A stretch of 64,000 bases of DNA from Bacteroidota bacterium (GTDB lineage Bacteria > Bacteroidota > Bacteroidia > Chitinophagales > Chitinophagaceae): the NCBI GenBank assembly GCA_016715505.1, contig JADJZY010000037.1:62001-126000 (forward strand), read 5' to 3'. The notes under the pieces are model-generated. The model saw nothing but the letters and a program-made list of their open reading frames with translations, made no database searches and was not told the DNA's origin. The position numbers and the translations under genes were made by a program. This document shows positions 1 through 11,528 of this stretch, piece by piece (within the stretch, counting starts at the first letter, position 1; every line of letters begins with the position of its first letter).

Positions 1-2002
1 TTGATATCGCTGGTTCCGAAAAAGTTGCTGCCCCCATCTGTTATAAATCATAAAAGTTTTGAGTTGGATATCTCTTCCAATCACTTGAAAGCCATCATTC
101 AATAAATCCCCATTCGGACTAAATGCATTTGGAATAAACACATATCCTCCACTCAATACTTCTCCGCAGTGAATCACAGAATCGATACATCCCTGATTGA
201 TGGCAATTAATTTAAAACAAATTTTACCCGTATCGCTCGCCAGATAAGTCGCATCCAGGGTTGTATCAATCAACAATTCATCAACAAACCATTGATAACT
301 CAAGGCATCTGAGGATTGATTGAATAAATAAAATTGTGCATCGGCAATATCTACCAGATTTGGACTCACTATGAAATCTGCATGAGGAATTTTGTTCACA
401 ACAATTTGAAAATTAGCTGAATCAGAAACCGGGCATCCATTTTTAGTTGCAGTAACCGTATAAGTAGTTGTTACATTTGGATTAAAAATAGCTAAATCAG
501 AACCCATGTTATAGCTAAACGCTGAAGGCAAAAAAGTGAACTGGTAGCTGGTATCTACTGAAATAGTGGTGGATTGCCCTTCACAAATCATTGAATTCGG
601 AAATGAAGGCATAAAATACTCCTCAACCGTTATTGTAAATGAGATGTTTTTTGAAACAGGACAATTATTGATCAATTTCGAAACAATAATCGTATAGGTT
701 GTTTTGGAAGGCGGAAAAAATGTGATGAGGGATGTATCCGAATTACAGGAGTAGTTCGCGTTTGGTTGAATATTCACCGTCCACGCAGGATCTAAAGTCA
801 TGGAAGTGCTTTCATTTTTACAAATCAACAAATCACTCGGAGGGAGAATTTGTGTCGTATCCACTTCAAAACCAATGCAGGTCGGTTCAGGCGTAAATCG
901 CCACAAATCATTCCCCCTAGAAACACCTCCCCTGACAATACCGCCAAATACCCAAACTTGTTGCAGACTATCTACCCACATGGCGTGCCCTTGTCGACGA
1001 GGTAATTCATTGGTACTTGATGGAACTCCTTTTACACCATAATTCCCAAAACTGGTTGTACTTCCCCCAACGCTATCACCAGCCACCCAAGTCCAGGTAT
1101 TTTGTGTAGGTTTATAACACCATAAATCGTTGAACATACCAAAACTATTTCCACCACAAAACCAGAGATAGTCCTCACAAGCATTGGCATTTATATGAAA
1201 AGCACCTCGTCCTTCAATACGTTTTCCGGGATATCTGTCCGAAGAAGGAACACAGCGACTGATGTAACTGGCACCTGTAGCATTGCCTGATATTAAATCA
1301 ATTCCATTCATCCAGGTCCACATCAGTGAAACAGGATCAAATCGCCAAAGGGCGGAAGAATTGTAAGCACCATGGGCCATATAAAAATAACCATTCCGGT
1401 CCTGCCAAAATTCCCAACACTGACCTAAACCAGGTTGATTGGTCGTGCTTGGGACTCCTTGTGTACCAAAATTAGGAGTTGGCATGCCGCTGCCCGGACC
1501 TTTCATCCAGGTCCACTCGTTACTCGTGATATCGTATTTCCAAACATCTCCATCCAAATACATCCACAAATTATCGAAAGCATCTGTCCAACAGCATTTG
1601 TATTCTGTATGAGCACCTGGAGAGTTTGTTGGACTAGATACACCTTGTATACCTAAAACTTATACCTAATTAAAAACATGAAATCAATTGGGCACCTTTC
1701 ATCCAGGTCCAGATATTTGTTCCAGGTTCATATTTCCACAAATCATTCAATTGTCCCAGATTATATATTTGACCGCCAAATAGCCAAAAATTCCCTTGCT
1801 GATCTTTCCAATAACTGGGATTATACCTTCCGGGCGGTTCATTGGCGGGTGATGGAACACCTTGTATCCCGTAATTCCCCCATTGAACGCCATTATTGAT
1901 GGTGGAATCGCCTTTGATCCAAGTCCAGATTCCACCTTGTGCAGAGGATTTTTGAAAAATAAATACAAAAATAGAAAGGAAAAGAACGTAGAATTTATTC
2001 AT
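1..2002 (-). CDS. Secreted kelch-like repeat protein with gliding-motility-type C-terminal domain (frameshifted, runs off left edge)
   Basis: The product starts at the Met at 2002 with a signal peptide (MNKFYVLFLSIFVFIFQ, cleavage near SSAQ); another Met 8 codons upstream gives a poorer signal. Kelch-like repeats of about 60 residues follow, each carrying W-T-W-M-K-G, then YGIQGVPS or a variant, then a DLW box. From about 800 down to 200 come Ig/PKD-like segments, and at about 135-110 the IPNAFSPNGD motif that opens the gliding-motility-associated (CHU_C type) C-terminal domain of T9SS cargo. The reading frame breaks near 1665: upstream ends in KGAQLISCF, and the frame one base over resumes with GIQGVSSPTN and stays open to base 1. 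A one-base error is the simplest reason. The protein is probably exported through T9SS. Its ligand is unknown, and the end of the sorting domain lies outside the window. Confidence 0.8.
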
Positions 2003-2237
2003 AGAATTCAGTCTTTTTTCCTTCAAAGTACTCTAATGCTTGCCTGGTATCTATCTTCTGAGAGGAGAAAAGATTCCAGTTATAAACAATCAATCATCAA
2101 AGCATTTTGAAGGGCGGTACAGGGTTTAAATGTTAATACAATCTTAAGACGCAAAAGTAAAGTGGAGGGTTTGGGTAAAATTCCAAGCGTTTCGGATTGA
2201 GGTTCTCCCTGATTACATTTGTTTAAATTTAATTCAG

Positions 2238-3565
2238 ATGTTCAAATTTGCGACTTGGGTTCTTTTTCTTTTGATAGGGCATCATGTTTGGGGGCAACAA
2301 AAAATTATCCCTCAACAAATTCAGGCAAAAATGCAGTGGTTTGAAGATGCTAAACTGGGCATTTTTATTCATCAGGGTATTTATTCAGTGAATGGAATTG
2401 ATGAATCCTGGAGTTTTCACAACCGGCTGATTCTTCATTCGGATTATATGAAACAGTTGAATGGATTTACCATGTCGAAATACAAACCGGCTGAATGGGC
2501 AGATCTGATCAAAAACAGTGGTGCCAAATATGCTGTCATCACAACCAAACACCATGATGGCGTTGCACTTTATCATTCCAGACTCAGTCGCTTAAACACA
2601 GTGGATACCACAGCTGCCGGCAAGGATATCATTCAACCCCTTTTCCAGGAATTAAGACATCGTAAAATCAAATGCGGGACCTATTATTCTTTGATAGACT
2701 GGACCCATTGGGACTATCCCGGCTTTTTGAAAGATAGTGCGAAATATATCATCAAACAGGAACCGGAAAGATGGAAACGTTTCTTGACTTTCTATCAAGG
2801 ACAGATTCAGGAAATCAATAAACAATTTAAACCAGATTTATGGTGGTTCGATGGGGATTGGGAGCATTCTGCCGATGAATGGCAGGCCGAATCTGTTCGA
2901 AACCAAATTTTAGCAATGAATCCCAATGCCATCATCAATGGTCGACTGAGCGGATACGGTGATTATGAAACACCCGAACAAAATTTTCCGGTATCCCGTC
3001 CGCCATATCCCTGGTGGGAATTATGTATGACCTCTAACGACCATTGGGGTTATCAGGCTGATTCAAACTGGAAAACACCTGAGGAGCTGATTCGTATTTT
3101 TGCCGATGTGATTTCAAATGGTGGCAATTTATTATTGGATATGGGGCCGAAAGCGGATGGCATTATCCCTGAACAACAAAAGTATCTTTTAAACGAGTTA
3201 GGTACATGGATTCGGAGATATGAAGAAGCTATTTATTCGACCAAAGCCGGATTACCCCGGGTCATTTTTATGGCCCAAGTACCATTTCAAAAGATTCGAT
3301 GAATATTTATTTGTTTGTATCCGGTGGGAGTAAAACCAATGCCATCCTTAAAGGTTTATCTTCTGAGATTGAGGATATTGAAAATCTTTACAATCATCGA
3401 AAAATCAAAACCAAAGTGGTCGGTAAAATTTCATGGAGTCCTGTACCCGGTATCCATTTTTTTGATATTCCGGCCGAAGCTTATGAACCCTATATGCAGG
3501 TTATTCGAATACGTCTGAAAAATAAATTAAAATTATACCGGGGCAAAGGTGGCCTCTTTGAATAG
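2238..3565 (+). CDS. Alpha-L-fucosidase, GH29 family, secreted (one frameshift)
   Basis: GH29 enzymes release terminal L-fucose from glycans by a retaining mechanism. An N-terminal signal peptide (MFKFATWVLFLLIGHHVWG) is followed by family blocks: WFEDAKLGIFIHQGIYS near residue 35, YAVITTKHHDGVALY near 100, and KPDLWWFDGDWE near 205, where the Asp of WFDGD is the expected nucleophile. The C-terminal GGNLLLDMGPKADG block is also typical. The frame breaks near 3256 in a C/G run: adding one C turns LPRVIF into LPPGHFYGPSTISKDSM and joins the last 90 residues, giving about 442 residues, the usual family size. Without the correction the protein would stop at 3302. The downstream small membrane gene starts 32 bases later. 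The specific linkage cut is not readable from sequence. Confidence 0.88.
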
Positions 3566-3597
3566 ATTTCACCCTTTAAAAAAAGCTATTTCTAACA

Positions 3598-3985
3598 TGA
3601 AAAAAAATCAAATCATCATTCTGCTCTTATTGATTTTATCCTTATTCGGATATTTGGAATGGGGCAAAAATCAACATTCATTTCTTTTCAGGCAGAAGCC
3701 GATATTCTATCCAAGATTTTCGATCATCCCAAAGATTTTATACATCCATTTATTCTTTTGCCCTTATTCGGACAATGCTGCCTGATTATTTCTTTATTCT
3801 GGAAAAGACACACCCAGAAATTACAAGTAATTGGAATTTTGTCTTTATCTCTGATTATGCTTATGGTTTTATTGATCGGATTTCTTACCCTGAATATCAA
3901 AATGATTCTTTCCAGTTTGCCATTCGTCGGTTTGGCCATCTGGCATTTAAGACAACTCTACATGAATCGTAAAAAACCTGCTTAA
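3598..3985 (+). CDS. Small membrane protein, unknown function (one frameshift)
   Basis: About 128 residues. The N-terminus MKKNQIIILLLLILSLFGYLEWG is a membrane segment or uncleaved signal. After correcting a missing T in the run at about 3683, the protein continues as QAEADILSKIFDHP and then two more hydrophobic segments (HPFILLPLFGQCCLIISLF; IGILSLSLIMLMVLLIGFL) and a basic tail. I do not recognise the family. It follows the fucosidase on the same strand and its stop codon overlaps, on the palindrome TTAA, the stop of the convergent gene on the other strand. Confidence 0.6.
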
Positions 3986-6018
3986 CGCAAAATACCATGT
4001 ACTTTTAAAACATTGGTATCTTTTGGGTTGAGCTGATACGCCTTATCCCAGGCCATTTTTGCGACACTGTAATCCTGAGAATTGTAAGAGAATCCTCCAA
4101 GATCATACCAATACCGAACATTATTGGGATCCATTTCAACGGCTTTCAGTAGAAATTCTTTTCCTTCTTTCCACTTTTGCTGACTTCCAAAGGCGAACCC
4201 TTTATTATAGTATGCCTGTGCCAGTAGTCCATAAAAGACAGGTTTTTGCGGATGGTTCGGATAAATTTTAAAGGCCATATCCCATACTTTTTTCGAACTA
4301 TCGAATTGCTCCAATTTGGCATAAGCCAATCCCAGATTTAAATAACCATTCACAAATTGAGGATGCAGACTCAATGCCTTTTTTCCATACGAAATGGATT
4401 TCAGCAGATATTCCTTTTCCTTTCCTTTGTTGTTTTTATACTCCGATAAATCAATATATCGTGAGGCCGCATTGCCGTTGAGTGAAGTACTCTCAGGCAT
4501 AATTTCCACATCCGTTAAAGCCAGGGTAACATCACTCTCCCAGGCCTTATTCCGATCTATGGTCTTAAAGCTATAAGCTGCAACGATTAATGCAACTAAA
4601 ACCAAAGGCAATGCTTGTTGTTTGGTTTTTTGACCTATCCAGTAAATACCAGCGCCCAATAACATACAAAATCCGAGCGATGAGTGAAAGGCCAAACGTT
4701 CACCCATGGTAGCGCCTACATTAAAAAATCAGGTTGGTCACCAGCAATATATTGAACAAATAGAAACCCAATGCAAATGCCACCCAATGCCGTTTCTTAA
4801 ACGCCCAAATTCCAAAACCGATAATGGCTATTAATGACAAAATGGCAAGCCACACTTCAGGATTCGAAAATCACGATAAGGAATACTGTTATATCCGTAA
4901 TCCGAACTTAAAGGATGCGGAAAAATCTGCGTAACGATGTATTTCAAAAAGATGTAGAACTTAGTGGCTAGTTTTTGAGCATCATCAGCCAATAAAAATG
5001 GATTATTGAGTAACTCTGTATCCTGTAAATCCGATTTCCCCATCACGTCCACCGCGTTTTTACGCATTAAAAAATAGAGGGCAAATACAGAGAGATAAGC
5101 GCCCATCAAACGCATGAGTTTTGAAATTTGAAATTCGCGTTGTTGAAAAACAAACAAGGACAACGGCACTAAGAAAATCAATGTTGCTCCATACTCCTTA
5201 CTCAACAAAGCCGAAAGAAAACAAACAGCCGACAAAATGAGCGATTTCATTTTCTGATCTACAAAATAACGATGTGCAGTGATCAATGACAATATCATAA
5301 AAAGGAATGAAAAAATTTCATCCCGACTTTTCACATTGGCCACCACTTCGGTATGAATAGGATGGGCCGTAAACAATAATGCAATCAGAAATGCCAGTAA
5401 TTTATTTTCACGAAATACCACACTCGACAAAAAGAAAAAGAGGATACAACAAGTCAAACCATAAAACAAAACATTATTGATGTGTCGAAAACCAAAACCT
5501 TTTGCACGACAATCTTTATCATTAAAAATTCCATCCTGATTCAAATCCTCCGCTGCATCTCCTACCCCATTTTTATTTTCATCCCAACAATTTTGATCGT
5601 AAACCGGATTATCTCTCGTACCAATAAATTGTTGTTCGATAGCGAAGGTAGCCACCGACAATGGCCTGTATCGACCACCAGACAACTGATCGCGGGTATT
5701 CATTTGTTTATAAAAACTATCGTACAAATCCTTGGTAAAAATTTCTCCGATGCCGGAAACGCCTTTCAGGACATACTCATTTTTACAAATCACAATATCA
5801 TCATCTAATGCAAATTGATGTTGGAACGTATTGGCATAAAGTACTACACTCATGAGCATCAAAATGAGATAAGGAATATACCCGGAAGTCATTTTACCAA
5901 GCCATCCGGTATTTAACGAAACAGCCTGCTCAACCTCAGGATTCAAAGAAGCAGGTATATTTGCCGAAACCTGAGAGATGGGTTTGGAAGCCTGTTTGGA
6001 TGTATTTTTTTTGGCCAT
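3982..6018 (-). CDS. Multi-pass membrane protein with C-terminal TPR repeats (TMTC/GT-C-like), two frameshifts
   Basis: The N-terminal 45 residues are hydrophilic (MAKKNTSKQASKP), followed by roughly ten hydrophobic helices and, from about 4450 down to 3982, three to four TPR units (for example YLNLGLAYAKLEQFDSSKKVWDMAF). This plan matches TMTC-like GT-C membrane glycosyltransferases, but no activity is proven. The first large loop carries FALDDDIVICKN, resembling the acidic loop motif of GT-C enzymes, and an inserted stretch with DLNQDGIFNDKD that looks like a calcium-binding loop. Two one-base errors break the frame: a missing A near 4866 (restores RDFRNPEVWLAIL) and an extra T near 4722 (restores NLIFNVGATMGERL). 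I chose the ATG at 6018; a TTG at 6066 would overlap the folC stop as TTGA. It probably forms an operon with folC. Confidence 0.75.
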
Positions 6019-6062
6019 AGCGATCGATAAGAAGGCTAAAAATAATGAAGTGGAATTAATTA

Positions 6063-7385
6063 TCAAGATTTATTCAACTCAAACCATCGATAAGCATTGT
6101 CGAGTGTCAAAAAGCTTCCTGTTACCAATAAAGCATCTCCATTTTTTAACTGCGGATAAATGGCTGATAACGCACTTTCCATATCAGAGTAAGATTTCCC
6201 CTGCAAACCGTTTTGATGGGCTTTCGACATTAATTCCTGATGCGGCAGAGCCCGGGGAATATCCGCTTGGGTAAAAATATAATCCCAATTTTGAGGAAAT
6301 AATTTTAAGATATCATCAAGATCCTTATCTGCAACAAACGATAAAATCACATACCGATTTTGGATATCCATACCGGCGAATTGCTTGATACACCACTGAA
6401 TACCCGCCTGATTGTGTGATACATCCAAAACAACTAAAGGATCAGTCTGAATAATATCGAATCGCCCACGCATGCCACTTCGTGTTTTGACCTTAGTCAA
6501 AGCTTCTTCAATGAGCGACTCATTTAAACGCCAACCAATTTGAGTCATTACCCGTAAAGTGGTGAGTACAGTTGACACATTGGCGGCCTGATATGCACCC
6601 AAAAGGTCTGTGGATACTTGTTTGAATGCTTTAGCCGATAAGTCAAAAAAACGAATCTGATTTAGATGTGCAATCTGATTTGCGCCTGCTACAGCAAAAT
6701 ATTGACTGGCATAAAAAATGGGCGACTGCATCATGACGGATTTTGAAAAAAACACCTTTTCGGTTTCCGCATTGGACTCTCCGATCACAACCGGAACACC
6801 TTTTTTGATAATCCCGGCCTTTTGGGTTGCGATATCCGAAAGCGTTTCTCCCAACCATTGCGTATGATCTTTACTGATATTTGTAATCACACTCACCTCT
6901 GGCGTAATTACATTGGTACTATCCAATAAACCACCCATCCCTACCTCCACGATGGCAATATCCACTTCTTGTTCGGCAAAAAACAAAAAGGCCATGGCCA
7001 CACAAACTTCAAAGAAAGAAGGTTTAAGATGAGTTAATAAATCAGCATGGGTTTGCATAAAATCAATCACGGCCTGTTTATCAATCATGTTTCCATCGAT
7101 TCGGATTCGTTCCCGAAAATCGCTGATATGCGGACTGGTATAAAGGCCTGTTTTCAAACCATGCAGTTGAAATACAGAAGCCAGCATGTGACTACAACTC
7201 CCCTTGCCGTTTGTTCCGGCTATATGAATACTCTTGAACTTATTTTGGGGATTGCCCAAAGCTTCACATAATGCCAGGGTATTACTTAAATCCGGTTTGT
7301 AGGCTGCTGCTCCAACTCTCGTAAACATAGGCAGCATGGTATACATTTTCTGAATTGTTTCTTCGTATAATGCGTCGGTATTCAT
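6063..7385 (-). CDS. folC: Dihydrofolate synthase / folylpolyglutamate synthase
   Basis: FolC joins glutamate to dihydropteroate and extends the glutamate tail of folates in the cytosol, using ATP. The 440 residues match the usual length. The P-loop GTNGKGSCSHMLASVF is at residues 57-72, followed by the family block GLYTSPHISDFRERIRIDG. EVGMGGLLDSTNVI, ITNISKDHTQWLGETL (with the metal-binding His of the Mur ligase-like fold) and QKAGIIKKGVPVV lie near 145-200, and VLDVSHNQAGIQWC near 320. No frameshift is needed. The gene leads a probable two-gene minus-strand unit with the downstream membrane protein and is divergent from the nhaD-like gene, 73 bases away. Confidence 0.95.
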   Translation of the reverse strand: MNTDALYEETIQKMYTMLPMFTRVGAAAYKPDLSNTLALCEALGNPQNKFKSIHIAGTNGKGSCSHMLASVFQLHGLKTGLYTSPHISDFRERIRIDGNMIDKQAVIDFMQTHADLLTHLKPSFFEVCVAMAFLFFAEQEVDIAIVEVGMGGLLDSTNVITPEVSVITNISKDHTQWLGETLSDIATQKAGIIKKGVPVVIGESNAETEKVFFSKSVMMQSPIFYASQYFAVAGANQIAHLNQIRFFDLSAKAFKQVSTDLLGAYQAANVSTVLTTLRVMTQIGWRLNESLIEEALTKVKTRSGMRGRFDIIQTDPLVVLDVSHNQAGIQWCIKQFAGMDIQNRYVILSFVADKDLDDILKLFPQNWDYIFTQADIPRALPHQELMSKAHQNGLQGKSYSDMESALSAIYPQLKNGDALLVTGSFLTLDNAYRWFELNKS

Positions 7386-7458
7386 GAGGCTTTGAGGATA
7401 TTTCCGGATTCCTGATTAATTCGGTGGAAGTTGTACATTGCGTTTTCAAAATTAGTAT

Positions 7459-8717
7459 ATGACTTGGTTATTACTGGCAGTATTTTTTATTGGATATATT
7501 TTTATCATTATCGAACATAATGTAAAAATTGATAAAGCCGCCTCGGCATTGATTACAGGCGTGCTATGCTGGGTGGTTTATTCATTTTCTACCACCGATC
7601 AGCATTTGGTCAGCCACGAGTTATTGGAACATATCAGCGAAATCGCCGGTATTGTATTCTTTTTAATTGGAGCGATGACTATCGTTGAACTCATTGACTT
7701 GTACGATGGGTTTCAAATTATCATTGATAAAATATCCACCAATAATAAAAGAAAGCTGCTCTATATTGTCACTCTCTTATCGTTCTTTTTATCTGCGCTT
7801 TTAGACAATCTGACAACGGCCATTGTGATGAGCTCCTTGGTTATTAAAATTCTCGAAAACAACCAAGATCGAATGCTCATGATTGGCATGATTGTGATTG
7901 CGGCTAATTCAGGAGGTGCATGGTCGCCTATTGGAGATGTTACCACGACCATGTTATGGATAGGTAACCAAATTACAACAATGGGCATCATCAAATCAAT
8001 CATTTTACCTTCAATGGTGTCGGTATTGATACCAATGTTCTTAATCGCTTGGAAATTAAAAGGTCAGTTTGAAAAAAAGCTTACCACATCAAACAAAAAT
8101 ATTAGTGATACAGAGCGATCTGTCATCTTTTTCACCGGCCTCGGGATGCTCATATTTGTGCCTATTTTCAAAACCATCACCCACCTGCCGCCCTTATGGG
8201 AATGATGCTGGCTGTAGGTGTTTTATGGATTGTATCGGAAACTTTACACAAACGTAATTTGGCGAACGCAGAGAATAAATCATCCATTTTTTCGGCATTG
8301 GAAAGAGTTGATATGCCAAGTATTTTGTTTTTTATGGGCATTTTAATTGCAGTGAGTTCATTACAATCCGCTCATATTTTAAATGATTTAGCCACTTATT
8401 TAAATGAACATGTGGGTAACGATAAAATAATCGTTACAGGCATAGGGTTGTTCTCAGCCATTTTTGATAATGTTCCTCTGGTTGCAGCCATACAAGGCAT
8501 GTACGATTTACAGCAATATCCCAGTGGTGATTTTTTCTGGAACTATCTGGCTTATTGCGCAGGAACAGGTGGAAGTATTCTCATCATAGGTTCAGCGGCA
8601 GGAGTTGCAGCCATGGGCATGGAGAACATATCATTTTTCTGGTATCTGAAAAATATCAGTTTGGCAGCGTTATTGGGATTTTTAGGAGGGGCCTTTCTTA
8701 CGATTTTGCTTGCTTAG
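7459..8717 (+). CDS. nhaD: NhaD-type Na+/H+ antiporter (one frameshift)
   Basis: An inner-membrane ion transporter superfamily protein with about eleven hydrophobic segments. It opens with MTWLLLAVFFIGYIFIIIEH and contains two family hallmarks: SALLDNLTTAIVMSSL with the conserved Asp near residue 115, and GGAWSPIGDVTTTMLW near 155. The second half repeats the pattern with FSAIFDNVPLVAAIQGM and GTGGSILIIGSAAGVAAMG. The frame breaks near 8192: ITHLPPLWE then stop, versus MGMMLAVGVLW one base over. One added base gives THLPPFMGMMLAVG, as expected for NhaD. Corrected length is about 420 residues. Its 3' end overlaps the convergent ABC ATPase gene by 20 bases. The family exchanges cytosolic Na+ (or Li+) for H+. 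Confidence 0.88.
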
Positions 8718-9477
8718 CCTCAATCATCCGCATGTGCTTAGCATCTTTGAGAAATTCAGAGGCAAAAATGAAGTCGTTCAGTGTTTGGTCTTTACTAAAA
8801 ATAATGTCTTCTTTATTGCCTTCCCATTGTTTTTTACCTTTATAGAGGTATAAAATGTAATCGCCACTTTCCATCACCGTATTCATATCATGGGTATTCA
8901 TGACGGTGGTAATATTAAACTCCTTTGTGATTTCAATAATCAGGCGATCAATAACTAAAGAAGTCAGGGGATCTAATCCTGAATTAGGTTCATCGCAGAA
9001 AAGATATTTCGGATTTAAAACAATGGCCCTGGCAAGTGCGACCCTTTTTTTCATTCCCCCACTGATTTCGGCCGGATACTTGCGATTACTATCCTTTAAA
9101 TTTACCCGATCCAATACTTCATTCACACGTTTCTTCTTTTCGCTGAGTGTCATATTGGTAAACATATCCAAAGGAAACATTACATTTTGTTCCACATTCA
9201 AACTATCAAATAAAGCAGAGCCCTGAAACAACATGCCAATTTGTGTTCGAAGTTCCTTTTTATCCTTATCATCTAATTCTGTAAAATTCCGGCCATCATA
9301 TAAAATCTGACCGGAGTCTACCTGAATCAATCCGATGATACATTTCATCAATACCGTTTTACCGCTACCACTACTACCGATAATCAGGTTGATCTTTCCA
9401 CTTTCCATGACTCCGGAAACATCATCCAAAATAACTTTTCCGTTGAAGGATTTATGTATATTTTTTATTTCTATCAT
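8698..9477 (-). CDS. mlaF: ABC transporter ATPase, MlaF type
   Basis: The 259 residues form a single ABC ATPase domain: Walker A GSSGSGKT at 33-40, Q-loop LFQG near 83, signature ISGGMKKRVALARA near 139, and Walker B KYLFCDEPNSGLDPLTS near 157-173. The GGMKKR signature and NSGLDP following Walker B are typical of MlaF/Ttg2A, the ATPase of the Mla (MCE) phospholipid transporter that keeps outer-membrane lipid asymmetry. The permease partner MlaE lies 9 bases upstream on the same strand. The substrate-binding MlaD (MCE) subunit is not in this window. Confidence 0.92.
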   Translation of the reverse strand: MIEIKNIHKSFNGKVILDDVSGVMESGKINLIIGSSGSGKTVLMKCIIGLIQVDSGQILYDGRNFTELDDKDKKELRTQIGMLFQGSALFDSLNVEQNVMFPLDMFTNMTLSEKKKRVNEVLDRVNLKDSNRKYPAEISGGMKKRVALARAIVLNPKYLFCDEPNSGLDPLTSLVIDRLIIEITKEFNITTVMNTHDMNTVMESGDYILYLYKGKKQWEGNKEDIIFSKDQTLNDFIFASEFLKDAKHMRMIEAKQAKS

Positions 9478-9486
9478 GAAAAATGC

Positions 9487-10227
9487 TTAAAGTAAAAGAG
9501 CCGCCAAACCATAATCTGCGAATAAAATTAAAATACAACTCACTACCACAGAGGTGGTGGAGGCACGACCAATTTCAAGAGCTCCACCTTTAACATGATA
9601 ACCAAAATAGGCAGAAACACTGGATATGATAAAGGCAAATGTGAAAGACTTGATTAACCCGAATGTCAGATTAAAGGGGATAAATTCAGTGACCAACCCT
9701 TGCGAAAATTGTTGTTCGTTGATAATTCCACTTAAGGTTCCTGCAAGGTATCCTCCCCAAACGGATAAAAACATTGAAATAGTGATCAAAAAAGGGATGA
9801 CAATAAAGGCTGCAAAAATTTTTGGTAAAATCAGGTAAGTTTTGGTATTGATACCCATGATTTCGAGGGCATCAATTTGTTCACTCACACGCATATTACC
9901 CAATTCGGAAGCAATTTTGGATCCCACTACCCCGGCCAATACAATACATACCACTGTAGGGGAAAGCTCCAAGAATGTACTATCCCGGATAATCTGAGCA
10001 ATGACATATTTCTGTACTAGTGGACTAATCAACTGGTAAGCTGTTTGAACGGTTGTTACAGCCCCCAGAAACAAGGAGATAATCACAACAATCCCCAAAG
10101 AACCGATTCCTATTTCATTACACTGGTGAATAAATTCTTTCCAGTAAACACGGGCATTCTCCGGCCTGGAAAACATCTCCCTGAGCATCATCAGGTATCG
10201 ACCAAAGTGAGTAAGGAATTTAATCAT
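9487..10227 (-). CDS. mlaE: ABC transporter permease, MlaE type
   Basis: About 246 residues with five to six membrane segments. The family block runs from IIRDSTFLELSPTVVCIVLA through GSKIASELGNMRVSEQIDALE to MGINTKTYLILPK, which is the MlaE cytoplasmic coupling region. I prefer the start MIKFLTHFGRYLMML at 10227 over the longer form at 10263, because relatives begin there. It is the inner-membrane permease that works with the ATPase encoded 9 bases downstream. The divergent gene glf starts 184 bases away. Confidence 0.92.
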   Translation of the reverse strand: MIKFLTHFGRYLMMLREMFSRPENARVYWKEFIHQCNEIGIGSLGIVVIISLFLGAVTTVQTAYQLISPLVQKYVIAQIIRDSTFLELSPTVVCIVLAGVVGSKIASELGNMRVSEQIDALEIMGINTKTYLILPKIFAAFIVIPFLITISMFLSVWGGYLAGTLSGIINEQQFSQGLVTEFIPFNLTFGLIKSFTFAFIISSVSAYFGYHVKGGALEIGRASTTSVVVSCILILFADYGLAALLL

Positions 10228-10411
10228 GAAGGGCCAAAAATACTGAATTGTAGCTATGAACAACTGAATGAATTGCTAAAATCCATCTTCAAATTCACTT
10301 TTCAGGAGTTCCATGAATGAACTTAAAGGGTATCCGCTGGTACAAACGACTGTGATTCCTTTATTTGGAAGGAATGATTTATTAAAAAAAGGCTCTATTT
10401 TTGTCCACTTC

Positions 10412-11528
10412 ATGAAAAACTATGATATCGTCATTGTGGGCGCAGGTCCTGTTGGATGCTGTATCGCGGAAAGGTGTGCTACACAATTAAACTGGAAAGT
10501 AAAATTGATTGACAAACGCCCCCATGTGGCTGGAAATTGTTATGATCGTTTTCATGAAAGTGGTGTGATGATTCATCAATATGGGCCCCATTATTTCCGG
10601 ACTAATAATCAGGAATTGCTGACATATTTGACGCAATTTACGGAATGGCTGCCCGGTAATTATTTTGTAAGTAGCTTCTCCCGAAATGAATACTTTCCCT
10701 TCCCGATAAATTTATTAACCCTTGCTCAGTTTTTTAAAAAGGAAAAATTGAGTCCGGAAGAAGGGAAAGCCTTGTTGGAAGAAGTGCGTGAAAAAATAGA
10801 AAATCCTACAAATTCTGAAGAATTTGTTTTGTCGCGAGTTGGACGTGAAATGTATGAAGCATTTTATTTAGGTTATACCCTAAAACAATGGGATATGCAT
10901 CCCCGCGATTTGTCGCCCAGTGTTTGTGGCCGCATACCGGTTCGATTTAATGAAGATTGCCGATATGTAGATCATGCATTTCAACTCACCCCCAAGGAAG
11001 GATTTACGGCCATGTTTACACGCATGGTTACGCATCCGAATATCGATGTTGAGCTAGGCATAGAATATAATAAATCCGAACACCAGGCAGCGGTTGTTGT
11101 TTATACCGGACCGGTTGATGAATATTTTGATTATCGTTTGGGAAAATTGGCCTTGGCGTTCATTGGCGTTTGATTTTAAGCATGTTGAGCAGGAAAGAAT
11201 TCAACCCAATGTACAAATTAACTATCCGAACGATTTTGACTATACCCGAACGGTTGAAATCAAACATGTCACACAGCAGGATCATCCACATACTGTGATT
11301 TCCTATGAATATCCGAAAGCTGAAGGAGATCCTTATTATCCGATACCAACAGAAAATAACCATGCCTTATACCTGAAGTACAAGGAATTGGCGGATGAAG
11401 AAATGGCCAAAAATCATGTCTATTTTTGTGGGCGCCTGGCCGAGTACAAATATTTTAATACGGATGAAGTATTGGAAAATGCATTACGAACTTTTGAAAT
11501 GATTCGCAAAAACCATGGCCATCAATAA
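10412..11528 (+). CDS. glf: UDP-galactopyranose mutase (one frameshift)
   Basis: Glf is a flavoenzyme that interconverts UDP-galactopyranose and UDP-galactofuranose for surface polysaccharides. The FAD-binding motif VIVGAGPVGCCIAER starts at residue 6, followed by RPHVAGNCYD and the HQYGPHYFRTNNQEL block. LKQWDMHPRDL and VVVYTGPVDEYFDYRLG are hallmark segments. The frame is broken near 11152 by an extra G: the corrected text reads GKLPWRSLAFDFKHVEQ, then INYPNDFDYTRTVEIKH and VYFCGRLAEYKYFN at the C-terminus. The start MKNYDIVIVGAG at 10412 is chosen because the 33 upstream codons do not fit the family. The GT2 gene overlaps its end by 14 bases, which suggests joint expression. Confidence 0.9.
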
